A stretch of 64,000 bases of DNA from Bradyrhizobium erythrophlei. Its GTDB lineage: Bacteria; Pseudomonadota; Alphaproteobacteria; Rhizobiales; Xanthobacteraceae. Shown here one piece after another: positions 43,134 through 51,321 of this stretch. The DNA lies in assembly GCF_900129425.1 (NCBI RefSeq), contig NZ_LT670817.1:2976001-3040000 (forward strand). The letters run 5' to 3'. The translations under genes were made by a program, and so were the position numbers. Under the pieces are notes generated by a model. The model saw only the letters and a program-made list of their open reading frames with translations, was not told where the DNA came from and did not search any database. The stretch's first letter is position 1. Every line of letters begins with the position of its first letter.

Positions 43134-43852
43134 GATGCTCTCGCCATCTTTTGCTCGGCGATCCGCCAGCGGCGGCGTTCGGCGTTCGCCTGGATTCGAT
43201 CTTGTGACACGCCTCTGTTCCAGCGCTTGCCGCGGCAAAATCCAAGTTGGCGTGAGCAACTTGCAATTGCCGAACTACTGACATCATAATCGATGGCCAT
43301 ATCCGCGTACGGCTCGGTCGTCCTCAAACGTCTTACCAGTTCCTGGAAGCGATCTAGAGGCAAGCTCTCCCACCAACATGACCTTCGGTGCTCTCGACGA
43401 ATTCCCGCGCGATGCGCAATCCCTATTATCCTGTGGAATGGCATTCGGAATTGTTGAGCTATGAGGTTGTATACGACACCGCGCCGGGCCGCCTTGACGA
43501 TGCCAACTAATTGTTTAAGTGACGGCTCTCTAAGAATCCTAGTTGGGCGGCGGTGGATTCCGCGCGTTCTAGCTAGGTAACTGACTTCGCTCTCCGAGAT
43601 GAGCCAGCGGTCGCCGATTTCATGGTAGGGCAGACCGTTTCGAACATCCTGCATAAGGAGTTCGATCTCGTCGACACCAAGGAATCCCTGACGTTTGCGC
43701 CATTCCGGGTCGCTGAAATTTTTGCGGCTTAAGGAGCGGCAGTGCTCGACGACCCGATATCTGAAATCGGGATCGGTAGCTATCAGCTCGCGGCATCGCT
43801 CGCTTGCCAACGCCAGATTACTGAGAGAACCTTTACGCCACCATTGCTTCAT
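43127..43852 (-). CDS. HTH-rich putative DNA-binding protein
   Basis: A 241-residue basic protein. Several segments have sigma-like or homeodomain-like helix-turn-helix character: DVRNGLPYHEIGDRWLISESEVSYLARTRGI, AARRGVVYNLIAQQFRMPFHRIIGIAHRAGI, and RTTEPYADMAIDYDVSSSAIASCSRQLG. So it may bind DNA through three similar modules. I do not recognise the family. ATG 43852 (MKQWWRKGSLSN) is preferred to one 20 codons upstream, where the sequence looks non-coding. First gene of the three-gene unit. Confidence 0.6.
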   Translation of the reverse strand: MKQWWRKGSLSNLALASERCRELIATDPDFRYRVVEHCRSLSRKNFSDPEWRKRQGFLGVDEIELLMQDVRNGLPYHEIGDRWLISESEVSYLARTRGIHRRPTRILREPSLKQLVGIVKAARRGVVYNLIAQQFRMPFHRIIGIAHRAGIRREHRRSCWWESLPLDRFQELVRRLRTTEPYADMAIDYDVSSSAIASCSRQLGFCRGKRWNRGVSQDRIQANAERRRWRIAEQKMARASC

Positions 43853-44131
43853 GGCAGAACCCGGTCGGCCCCAGCCTCGTCCAATCCTCGCGGTTCTGTC
43901 TGACGTCGTCAACCCTGGGGGATACCGACGCGCGGTTGCAGAAAAATCTCAACCCATTGCGGTCGGTGGGCGGTTCCCATCATTGAATTGTGGCGGATGG
44001 TGAAAAGGTATGACAATACGTCCTAGGTCGGCCCACCAAAATTTATTTTGCTCAACTCAAAGGTTTCTGGCCGGACAGCCGTCACATCGTGGCTGACTCA
44101 GGTCGGATAAACCCTCTTGTCTGCTCAGGGT
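43853..44131. other. Gene-free gap between the DGQHR operon and the IS element
   Basis: About 280 bases with the operon promoter presumably inside. A stretch at 44109-44126 (AAACCCTCTTGTCTGCTC) differs by one base from 39167-39184, but this may be chance. Confidence 0.35.
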
Positions 44132-45813
44132 CTTGGTTGCGTGATAACGCGCTGACGCGGGCGGGGAACGTCCACGATCCGGTCGGCGTAGTCCGACACG
44201 GCCGATCTGAGCAATTTTTTCCTGTTGGGCGATCAGGGGCCGCCTCCGAGTCGTGGCGGGGAATGCTGGGCATGGTCTGGCTCGGTATCGGCACGCAGTG
44301 GGGTCTCCACACTCACGCTCTGATCGCTGCCAGCAACGCCCTTGTACCGACGATATTCATGACCCGCGTCAGATTGTAGGCGAGTACGCTGAGCGCCATC
44401 TCGCTCGCGACCTTCGGCAGCGTCTTCATCAAGAAGTGCGTCGCGCCCATTCTCATCTTGAGCGTGCCGAAGGGATGCTCAACCGTCTCGCGCCGGCGGC
44501 GCATGGCCTGGGGATCTTGATCCAGCCGCTGCTGCACGATTTCGAGAACGTGCTCATGCTCCCATCGCGTGATGCGGCGTTCTTTGCCTGTGGTGCACTG
44601 ATCCTTGATTGCGCAGGTCTTGCAGGCGTTCGTCCAGTACCGGCGCATCTTCTGCCCGTGTTCCTCATTGGCATAGTGGAATTTGAGCTTCTCGCCGGCG
44701 GGGCAACGATAGACATCCTCCTCCGGCACATAGACGAAGTCCTGCTTGCCGAAGCGGCCTTCCGACTTCGCGCCCGACGTCATCGGTTTGGGCAACGTCA
44801 CGCAAATGCCTGCCTGCTCGCAGGCCAGGATCTCTTCGCCATTGAAGTAGCCGCGGTCGGCGACGGCTTCGAGTTTATCGACTTGCAGAACGGCCTTGGC
44901 TTCCCGCGCCACGTTCGCCAGTTGTGAGCGATCCGAGCCGATATTCGTCACATCGTGCGTCACGATCAGATGGTTCACGGTGTCGACCGCGACCTGCACA
45001 TTGTAGCCGACGACGCCCGAGCCACGCCCACTTGTTGCCATCGAGCGGCTATCGGGATCAGTGAGCGAGATTTGGTGATCCGGCGAGGCCAACATTTGCT
45101 TCTCGTAGGCTGCGAGTTTGCCCATTTCCTCTTTCAGCTTGTCGAGCTTCTCCTTGAGCCGCGTCGTCTTGAGCACCAGCACTTCGGACGGTTCCTGCCT
45201 ATCCGCCGTATCGAGCTGGGAGAGATACCGCGCCACACTCTCCTCGAGTTGCGCGCGCCGGCGATCGATCTTCCCCCGGGTAAAATTGCGATCTCGATTA
45301 TTGACCGCTTTGAACTTGCTGCCGTCGATCGCGACGCTCGCCTTCGCCAACAGACCCATCTGGCGACAGAGATTGACGAAGCTCGCGCATGCCCTGCGGA
45401 TCGCCGGGCCATTGTCCTTGCGGAAATCGGCAATCACCTTGTCATCGGGAACGAGCCGACCGAGTAGCCATATGACTTCCAGGTTTCGGCCGGCTTCGCG
45501 CTCAAGCCGGCGGCTCGACTGCACTCGGTTGAGATAGCCGTAGATGTAAAGCTTCAGAAGAACCGAGGGGTGGTAGGCAGGCCGGCCTGTCGCTGCAGGC
45601 TCGACGCCTTCGAAACCGAGATCGGCCAGATCGAGCCCGTCGACAAAGCAATCCACCACACGAACGCAATTGCTCTCCTCGACCCACTCATCGAGGCATT
45701 CCGGCAACAACGTCGATTGTCCGCGATCGGCACCCTCAACGAAGCGCTTCATGATTGCCCCCGGCAAATCGCCAAGCGAATCATAGCAGACAGTTCGTTT
45801 TCACGCAGCCAGG
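44132..45813. mobile_element. IS1182-family insertion sequence
   Basis: The transposase gene is flanked by imperfect inverted repeats: 44132-44154 begins CTTGGTTGCGTGATAACG and the complement of 45791-45813 begins CCTGGCTGCGTGAAAACG, matching at 18 of 23 positions. The size (about 1.7 kb) fits the family. No clear target duplication is visible, and exact ends are therefore approximate. Confidence 0.7.
44313..45752 (-). CDS. IS1182-family transposase
   Basis: A 479-residue DDE transposase. N-terminal PAYHPSVLLKLYIYGYLNRVQSSRRLERE, the central catalytic Asp in ASVAIDGSKFKAVNNRDRNFT, VADRGYFNGEEI with the second Asp, and the C-terminal Glu in RRRRETVEHPFGTLKMRMG match the DUF772/IS1182 pattern. 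A Cys cluster (CKTCAIKDQC) lies between the last two. The frame is intact, so the copy could be active. ATG 45752 is used. Confidence 0.92.
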   Translation of the reverse strand: MKRFVEGADRGQSTLLPECLDEWVEESNCVRVVDCFVDGLDLADLGFEGVEPAATGRPAYHPSVLLKLYIYGYLNRVQSSRRLEREAGRNLEVIWLLGRLVPDDKVIADFRKDNGPAIRRACASFVNLCRQMGLLAKASVAIDGSKFKAVNNRDRNFTRGKIDRRRAQLEESVARYLSQLDTADRQEPSEVLVLKTTRLKEKLDKLKEEMGKLAAYEKQMLASPDHQISLTDPDSRSMATSGRGSGVVGYNVQVAVDTVNHLIVTHDVTNIGSDRSQLANVAREAKAVLQVDKLEAVADRGYFNGEEILACEQAGICVTLPKPMTSGAKSEGRFGKQDFVYVPEEDVYRCPAGEKLKFHYANEEHGQKMRRYWTNACKTCAIKDQCTTGKERRITRWEHEHVLEIVQQRLDQDPQAMRRRRETVEHPFGTLKMRMGATHFLMKTLPKVASEMALSVLAYNLTRVMNIVGTRALLAAIRA

Positions 45814-46003
45814 GTCATTCGCGTCGTTTTGATTACCTGACAGCCACATCCGCTCTACCCCGAACAACGGACATTGGCGACCGGGCCGGCATGTCGGAAA
45901 AAGCGCGACTTCCGAACCATCTCCGAGGCGCCCCAAAGTGAACCTCGCGCATCCGGCAGGGCTGGCGTATCGTTTATTGGACAATCAATAGGAGGTAGCA
46001 ACA

Positions 46004-46189
46004 GTGACACCTAGCGAAGCACTGAAACACATCCTCACACTCGTCGTAGCATCGACCAAATTGAAAGACGACACGCAGCGCAAGGTGTTGTTACGGAGCG
46101 TCGTGGTGGTCGCTCAGAAGGGTCTCGGCGTGGCACCGGATGGTGTGGCCGAATGCGCGCCTAACGTCCTGACGTTTCCCACGCGGTAG
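46004..46189 (+). CDS. Small protein of unknown function (61 aa)
   Basis: A 61-residue protein starting at GTG 46004, seven bases after a perfect GGAGGT (45991-45996), which is the main support. The sequence has SEALKHILTLVVASTKL and RKVLLRSVVVVAQKGLG, amphipathic helices without a membrane span. I do not recognise it. It precedes the recombinase remnant. Confidence 0.55.
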   Translation: MTPSEALKHILTLVVASTKLKDDTQRKVLLRSVVVVAQKGLGVAPDGVAECAPNVLTFPTR

Positions 46190-46211
46190 GCTAACGGGCG
46201 GTCTCGCGCGG

Positions 46212-46526
46212 TGGCGGCTGGCCGAGAAGGAGCGCGCGCTCATCTCGACGCGGACCCGGCAGGCCCTCACGGCCGCCAAGGCTCGCGGGGTGACCCTTGG
46301 TAACCCCAAGCTCTCGGTGGCCCGTAAGAGTGCGGTGCAGGCGGTGACGGCGGAGGCCGACAGGTACGCTGCCAATGTACTGCCCATTATCCGAGAGGCA
46401 AAGAAGGCTGGCGCAACGACACTTAGGGAAATCGCCACTGCACTGAATGCACGCGGTGTTGCAACGGCTCGCGGTGGGCAATGGCATGCCAGGTCCGTGA
46501 GCAACGTCCTTGAGCGCGCTCAGTAG
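46212..46526 (+). pseudogene. C-terminal part of a serine recombinase
   Basis: The frame reads AEKERALISTRTRQALTAAK, then GVTLGNPKLSVARK, and ends LREIATALNARGVATARGGQW and HARSVSNVLERAQ. This is the E-helix and recombinase C-terminal domain of a resolvase whose N-terminal catalytic part is missing. The remaining part could still bind DNA if translated from an internal start (ATG/GTG near 46290), but a decayed gene is more likely. Confidence 0.7.
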
Positions 46527-46544
46527 ATCAAAGGGGGACCGACA

Positions 46545-46649
46545 ATGGTTACGCTTTTGGCATTCATCACGGTGGTTTCGGTGGCACTAGAAGCAACGAT
46601 GGTCGCATTGGTGTTCATGGCGGCAGCGTTCTGGCACGCAGGGCACTGA
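46545..46649 (+). CDS. Small single-span membrane peptide (34 aa)
   Basis: A 34-residue frame, ATG 46545 to TGA 46649, preceded by GGGGG five bases upstream of the spacer. The product VTLLAFITVVSVALEATMV plus ALVFMAAAFWHAGH is almost wholly hydrophobic, as a membrane-inserted micropeptide or type I toxin would be. Support is limited to composition and the ribosome binding site. Confidence 0.4.
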   Translation: MVTLLAFITVVSVALEATMVALVFMAAAFWHAGH

Positions 46650-47187
46650 GCGCAAGCGTGTTTCGCTGAAGATTTTACGGGTCCCCTGCTCGCCACCGGG
46701 CCCCTTTTTGACCGAACCCGGCTCCCTCGGCTTCAAAATTCGCGAGTAAAGCGGCTTGCCGGCACCGAGGTAACACGGGCGGTGAGCGCCAACAGAGCTG
46801 CGTGGGTCCTCCTATGGGTTTCCAATCCGTCGCCAATGCTTTTTAGGCTTGGCACCACCTTTGCTCTATGCCGGGAAGCGCCGCTAAGGCGTCCCAGAAT
46901 AGACCAGCGGCACCGAGCGCCTGTCGGATCAGGCGTGCCTTGGTGTGTCGTCGAGGAACGAAGTGGGGCTATCAGCGGCGATGCTTTTGAACCATGGCCA
47001 CGGCAGCTCGGCGGATCTTTTGTGACCAGTCAGACCGCCTCGGGTGTCTTTCGGATCAGTGCTACGTGGATTGCCTTCTCGAACTCAGAGACGGCAACCC
47101 CGCTCTTGTCGGCTCGGTACCCGCGTTCGTCTCAGCGAAATTGCTCCACGCATCCAAAAACAAGGCGCTGGCACACTTCCATCAAAG
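46650..47187. other. Gene-free gap with repeat sequence
   Basis: About 540 bases. Bases 46679-46785 contain GGGTCCCCTGC...CGGCTTCAAAATTCGCGAGTAAAGC...ACCGAGGTAACA, a degenerate relative of the sequences near 37222 and 41150-41375. I see no gene with a plausible start in the rest. Confidence 0.45.
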
Positions 47188-47853
47188 ATGATAGTTAGAC
47201 CAAATACAACTAATGGTATGAAGATGGAAACAGAACTGATAGTTGTTGGATTTAGATCAGCTGAGCGACTTTTAGTTGCTGGGGGAGGTATTGTAGCGCT
47301 CGTGTTGGGCTATCGTCTGTTTGCTCAAACAGAAAGCCACGACGCGGCGATGGAGGCCCGAGTAGGGAAAAGCTATTTGCTGCGGCTTCAAAGGGTCGGT
47401 CCAGGAATTTTCTTTGCGTTATTCGGCAGTGCGCTACTCGCTGTGGTGATGTATTCCAACGTGGACATCAGCTTCCCAACTGTTCAAAAGACCTCCACCA
47501 CTCCGGCTACCGTAAGCAACGTCCACTTCGGTGCAGAGACGTATGGCAGTGCAACGCCTCAGACGAGAGCACTTTTGTACGCGCGGTCTCTTCAAATTCT
47601 TGCTGATGCCGCGTCGTTTGGCAACGCGCCCAGTAATGTAGAGGCCCAAAAATCTGTCTCGGATGCAATTCAAGCTACGAACCAGCTTAAAGAGATTTTT
47701 GTTGATCAAGTATTAGGGGCCGGTTCTTTCCGCCTCTGGCAAACAGCTCAGTCCATGGAAAAACTGGAAGCCGGATACAAGCAGAAACTTTCCGAAGCTC
47801 AGCGCAATACAATTGCATCTGTAGACCGCATCCTGCAAACGGGAGCACCTTGA
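47188..47853 (+). CDS. Two-span membrane protein paired with a metallopeptidase
   Basis: A 221-residue protein of unknown family (start ATG 47188, or 47218). Two hydrophobic helices, SAERLLVAGGGIVALVLGYRLFA and GIFFALFGSALLAVVMYSNV, are separated by a short basic loop; the C-terminal 130 residues are soluble and helical, ending in KLEAGYKQKLSEAQRNTIASVDRIL. The base composition is less GC-rich than the chromosome. Its stop overlaps the next gene's ATG by one base, so the two are a translation-coupled pair. Confidence 0.65.
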   Translation: MIVRPNTTNGMKMETELIVVGFRSAERLLVAGGGIVALVLGYRLFAQTESHDAAMEARVGKSYLLRLQRVGPGIFFALFGSALLAVVMYSNVDISFPTVQKTSTTPATVSNVHFGAETYGSATPQTRALLYARSLQILADAASFGNAPSNVEAQKSVSDAIQATNQLKEIFVDQVLGAGSFRLWQTAQSMEKLEAGYKQKLSEAQRNTIASVDRILQTGAP

Positions 47854-48731
47854 TGCAAAGGTGTCTGGCTGCAGCGGCAATCTTTGTGATCTCTGTTCAG
47901 AGCTGTTGTGCCCAAGGAGCCGATCCCTTTTATGATTGGCTTAAGGTGCAGGTAGCCTCCATTGCATCCGACCTAAAGGCCAAAATTGAGCCGGAATACA
48001 AGGAGGTCGCATCGCAGATTTACTTTCACGTCGACCAGTACGGATTAGCAAACGCAGGGGCGTTGATTGATCCTCAACGACACCAGCGCGAGGTAGTTGT
48101 GTTTCGCGGGTTGGGCGGAATGCTTGAGCTAGTCTCCCTTGCGCTAGCCTACGGGAGCGATCCACCCCAGTGCGGATACGCATTCATCGATAAGACATAC
48201 CAAGACTTCTACAATAATTCTGCCCGCTCCGCGCGAAACTTGCAGCCTACCGACGTAGTCCCACCGAGCGTTTTTTGGCAAACAATGCCGGAGTGCCAAA
48301 AGGCAATCACCGATATTTTAAGTCGAAAACCTGACCTAGACGAGCAATATCGATACTACTTCGGGTCTTCGGTGCTCCTTCTTCTACTGCACGAAACGGC
48401 CCATCACGTGCTTGGACACGTCGAGCATCCGATTTCAGTTTCGCCCGAAACACCCGAATACATCTCCCAAGCTAGGTATCGAGAGGACGAAGCTGATCTG
48501 TGGGCTATTCAACGTATGAACAATATGAAACTGGCCATTCTCAATGCTGTGCCGCTATTTCTCCATAGTGTGCTGGCGGAAGCTCCTTTGGACGCGGAGT
48601 ATCTAAATATGCAAACTCACTCTCCGGGCACCGCGCGAGTTCGTCGCCTTCTGGAGGCGGCCGCTACTCAGAACCCGGAGCCATACGCGAGCCAAATTCG
48701 CAGCATGAAGTCACTGTTTCCAGACCATTGA
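47853..48731 (+). CDS. Exported HExxH zinc metallopeptidase-like protein
   Basis: A 292-residue protein with an N-terminal signal peptide (LAAAAIFVISVQSCCAQG; the two cysteines could also mark a lipobox). The zinc motif HETAHHVLGH gives His180, Glu181 and His184, and REDEADLWAIQRM supplies Glu213 as the probable third ligand, a spacing like M48-type gluzincins. Further cysteines (Cys107, Cys148) could form a disulfide. The family is not one I can name. Coupled to the membrane protein before it; it may work in the periplasm. Confidence 0.68.
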   Translation: MQRCLAAAAIFVISVQSCCAQGADPFYDWLKVQVASIASDLKAKIEPEYKEVASQIYFHVDQYGLANAGALIDPQRHQREVVVFRGLGGMLELVSLALAYGSDPPQCGYAFIDKTYQDFYNNSARSARNLQPTDVVPPSVFWQTMPECQKAITDILSRKPDLDEQYRYYFGSSVLLLLLHETAHHVLGHVEHPISVSPETPEYISQARYREDEADLWAIQRMNNMKLAILNAVPLFLHSVLAEAPLDAEYLNMQTHSPGTARVRRLLEAAATQNPEPYASQIRSMKSLFPDH

Positions 48732-49023
48732 ACCTCCTTCGGCCAACGCCTTCGCAAAGTCGAATATTCAGGTTCAAACATTTTAAATCGCTCATCGTCC
48801 GCTTGGAGCGAAAACAGTCCTTGCACCGCATGTAGCGCTCAAGCTCGTGGATTGGTGTTGTTTTGGGCCTGCGGACCACATCGAGCGCAACGGTCTGGTT
48901 CGTGTCACAACCGAGACACCGAACTTCAAGATACAGGTAATCAGCGTCTAGCGCGTCACCCAGCGTCGGCGATGGCTGCGCAGGTCCCGGAAGCCGAGCA
49001 TGCGGTAATTCCACGCCTCGCAC
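48664..49023 (-). pseudogene. Truncated zinc-ribbon protein remnant
   Basis: Codons 1-70 read LPGPAQPSPTLGDALDADYL, then LEVRCLGCDTNQTVALDVV and HELERYMRCKDC, a small two-CxxC zinc-ribbon protein I recall as conserved in Bradyrhizobium. After residue 70 (about base 48814) the sequence no longer resembles it, and the frame runs antiparallel into the 3' end of the metallopeptidase gene. So the C-terminal end was lost where the neighbouring module joins. Confidence 0.5.
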
Positions 49024-49269
49024 GCCAGCCGATCAGCCTCCTTGCGAGCCTCCTTGGCACGCTCGGCTGACATGAGGATCGTGGTGCCGTAAATGGGCTC
49101 GCGGGACTTGGTGGACATGCCGCATGATTGCGCCAGGATGGCCTCCTTGGGAAGCCGCTAGGGTTTGGAGGACGGCCGCACGGAGCTACACCTCGTCGTG
49201 GGTGTGCATAAGTTTTACGGCGGATACTCGAGGTGAGGCACAGCTCAATGACTTGCCACTTGACCCGTC

Positions 49270-49959
49270 TTAACACCAGAGGGCCGCGTTTTCCGGCGCT
49301 TGCGCGGAGCGGGCTTTTGGGGGCGTGGCAAGCAGGAGGCGCAAAAGCACCTCGGTACGATCAAAGGCGGCTGGTGTATCGGCGGTCTTGTACTCCGACA
49401 TGACGTCCGCAAGGATATGCGCGGCCATGATCGTGTGCTGCGATGGATCTTTACCTTCGGCCAGTCGCTTGCGCTTTCTAGGGTCGTAATCTGGCAGCCA
49501 CGTGCCGGCACCCTTCATGAAGCTGCGAGGCCAAGCGCCAAAGCCCGTCTTGTGGCCTCGATAGCGCCGTGCTGCATACTCAATGACGTCGCGGATGTGT
49601 AACACGGTCGGGTAGGACACGCCGATTCTTGGCTGCAGCTCCGTGAGCGGAGGCGGCTTAAGCTTTCGGTCTTTGCCTTTTCCATAGGCCGGCCCCTCGT
49701 AACTGAACTCGTGCGCCGCGCGGACCCAAGTGCTCAGAGGAATCCTTTGCCGCTCAAGGGCCGTCCCCACGGTGACGGTGAATTGGTGGCGGCGAGGTTT
49801 GCACTGGTAGAGACCATCGCGGTGGCTGTGTTTCTCTCCGCCGATTTTGAACACGTCGGGACCACGGGCATCGCAGCGTGGGCAGGCGGGGCCATCGGGC
49901 CACCTTAGGCGCTCTAGTAGTTCCCTTGCTGCGGTGTCGTCGTCGAAAGGAGAGGGCAT
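49270..49959 (-). CDS. IS1595-like zinc-ribbon protein without a DDE domain
   Basis: A 229-residue protein. The N-terminus has the transposase zinc ribbon (CPRCDARGPDVFKIGG...GLYQCKPRRHQFTVTVGTALERQRIPLSTW) typical of IS1595/ISXO2 transposases. The rest (KTGFGAWPRSFMKGAGTWLP, then PSQHTIMAAHILADVM) has no visible DDE catalytic domain, and the full enzymes are about 300 residues. It may be a domesticated DNA-binding protein. ATG 49959 (MPSPFDDDTAA) is chosen. Two 18-bp direct repeats lie upstream. Confidence 0.7.
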   Translation of the reverse strand: MPSPFDDDTAARELLERLRWPDGPACPRCDARGPDVFKIGGEKHSHRDGLYQCKPRRHQFTVTVGTALERQRIPLSTWVRAAHEFSYEGPAYGKGKDRKLKPPPLTELQPRIGVSYPTVLHIRDVIEYAARRYRGHKTGFGAWPRSFMKGAGTWLPDYDPRKRKRLAEGKDPSQHTIMAAHILADVMSEYKTADTPAAFDRTEVLLRLLLATPPKARSAQAPENAALWC

Positions 49960-49990
49960 GTGGAGTCTTGTGTGGGGCCGCCAATAACCC

Positions 49991-50008
49991 GTTTTGTTAG
50001 CTTCACAC
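49991..50008. repeat. 18-bp direct repeat, copy 1
   Basis: GTTTTGTTAGCTTCACAC, identical to 50143-50160, starts 32 bases upstream of the start of the zinc-ribbon gene (49959, minus strand). Position suggests an operator or promoter-associated site; the repeats are 152 bases apart, roughly 14.5 helical turns. Confidence 0.6.
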
Positions 50009-50142
50009 AAGAACCCACATTATCGGGCGGTGTGGCCTTTGAAATGATTGATAATTTTCGTGCAGATCAATGACTTACTGGCTTTTTCACGCCCACTTCC
50101 ACAGGAGAAGGCGCTGGTGCGGGCGGGCGAGCCGCTGCCCCT

Positions 50143-50160
50143 GTTTTGTTAGCTTCACAC
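50143..50160. repeat. 18-bp direct repeat, copy 2
   Basis: Identical copy of 49991-50008 in the same orientation. The DNA between the copies and on to 50570 carries no supported gene; a small inverted element is not apparent. Confidence 0.6.
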
Positions 50161-50570
50161 GATGGTATGCGATTTCGACCCCTGTTCTCTAATGATTTCA
50201 AAGGGTTTACCAGTGTTTCACCCGCACCTTAACACGGAAGGCGCGCCCTCAACCGTTGAAGCCATAAGCAATGCTGGAGTGCAGGTCAGGTTGGCTCTGT
50301 TTCCGGCTGAGAAATCAAAGGGCCAGATTTCGGCACCCCTTTGCTGAAAGATCAACGTCTTATCCCTCTCGGCACTGCCACTACAAGACAGAAGGCGCTC
50401 CGCTTCGAGAGGACCGTCCCCCTGATGGACGGCAACCGCCACCACCAACTGCCCGCGACTACAAGCACGCGCCCCCACGATGGGCGCACAAGTGCTCGCA
50501 GGTTCAACAGCCGCTAAGCCGTCAACCTCCCGCACGTCTGCCAAGACTGAGTAGGGGAGCCGGTCGGCTT
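50161..50570. other. Non-coding region between divergent genes
   Basis: About 410 bases between the zinc-ribbon gene (leftward) and the next rightward gene. Long frames through it have no family motif, though the 5' limit of the rightward gene is uncertain and could reach into this region. Confidence 0.35.
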
Positions 50571-51155
50571 GTGCTCGCAACATCTTCATTGATCGACCAA
50601 ACAAACGACCTCACCACCGCAGCGGCGACGCTGCAATCACCACCATCACCACCGTCCTCACCACCGCAGGCCCCAAACTTCAAACAGGTGCGCCGTTATC
50701 TCCGCACCGTCCAGCAACGCGAAGCTCTCGGCCAATTCATCAAGGCAGGCTGGAGGCCCGCTGAACTCGCCGAGTGCGCCCGCGGCATGTACCTCGTGCC
50801 AGGACAGACGAAACCGACTGCCGCAAGCTACCGCTTCGTCCTTGAGAGGGGCGCAGACCACGACTGGGCCAAGGAAGCCTTAGCGACCATGCGCGCGCCC
50901 GACTACGTCATGCCACCCTTCGATAGGCCTGAGCCTAAGCACTACGAGTGGGACGACCCTGACAACCCCAAGTACAGCGAAGAGGTTAGGTCAGCAGCTT
51001 ACACTCTCGCGCGGGGCTGCATGGCTCACTACGACGACGGAAAGCACCGGCCACGGCGCGGGCCTGACGCCCCGATACGCAAAGCCCTTCTGAGAAGTTG
51101 TTTTCGCGAGCTTTATGCAAACAACGCTTTCGGCTTGCGAGATGGCGCGCTGTGA
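50571..51155 (+). CDS. Protein of unknown function in the island
   Basis: About 194 residues if read from GTG 50571; the start is unsure. A proline/serine-rich linker (PPSPPSSPPQAP) is followed by a folded part with QVRRYLRTVQQREALGQFIK, AGWRPAELAECARGMYLV and LRSCFRELYANNAFGL. I recognise no domain. It reads toward the DUF3800-like gene, 166 bases away. Confidence 0.45.
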   Translation: MLATSSLIDQTNDLTTAAATLQSPPSPPSSPPQAPNFKQVRRYLRTVQQREALGQFIKAGWRPAELAECARGMYLVPGQTKPTAASYRFVLERGADHDWAKEALATMRAPDYVMPPFDRPEPKHYEWDDPDNPKYSEEVRSAAYTLARGCMAHYDDGKHRPRRGPDAPIRKALLRSCFRELYANNAFGLRDGAL

Positions 51156-51321
51156 TAGCCGCCCCTGAGCATCATCCTCAGGCGACGTTTGACCCAACGC
51201 GGGCATGCGGGCAATCTACTGAGCCTGATTTGGTCGTGTCGCGCTGTACGGCCAAATCGAGAAGGCCGGCTTGTAATGAAGGGATAGCTGGGCGACGCTT
51301 GGCTCTCTGAGGAAGGGATAT

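Noticed and set aside
39167..44126. AAACCCKCTTGTCTGCTC at 39167-39184 and 44109-44126
   Set aside because: A single 17-of-18 match in 20 kb is close to what chance gives, and neither copy has a consistent position relative to a gene.
44100..45830. Target-site duplication of the IS1182-family element
   Set aside because: Bases outside the two inverted repeats show no convincing direct repeat, so the exact insertion footprint is not claimed.
48956..49090. A 41-codon minus-strand frame starting near 49070 and overlapping the zinc-ribbon remnant
   Set aside because: It could be an upstream partner or a frameshifted start of the same gene, but nothing in the sequence decides between these, so it is not listed as a gene.
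49300..50160. CRISPR-like array in the repeat-bearing region
   Set aside because: Only two copies of the 18-bp repeat exist, 152 bases apart, with no regular spacers; no other array-like pattern was seen in the window.
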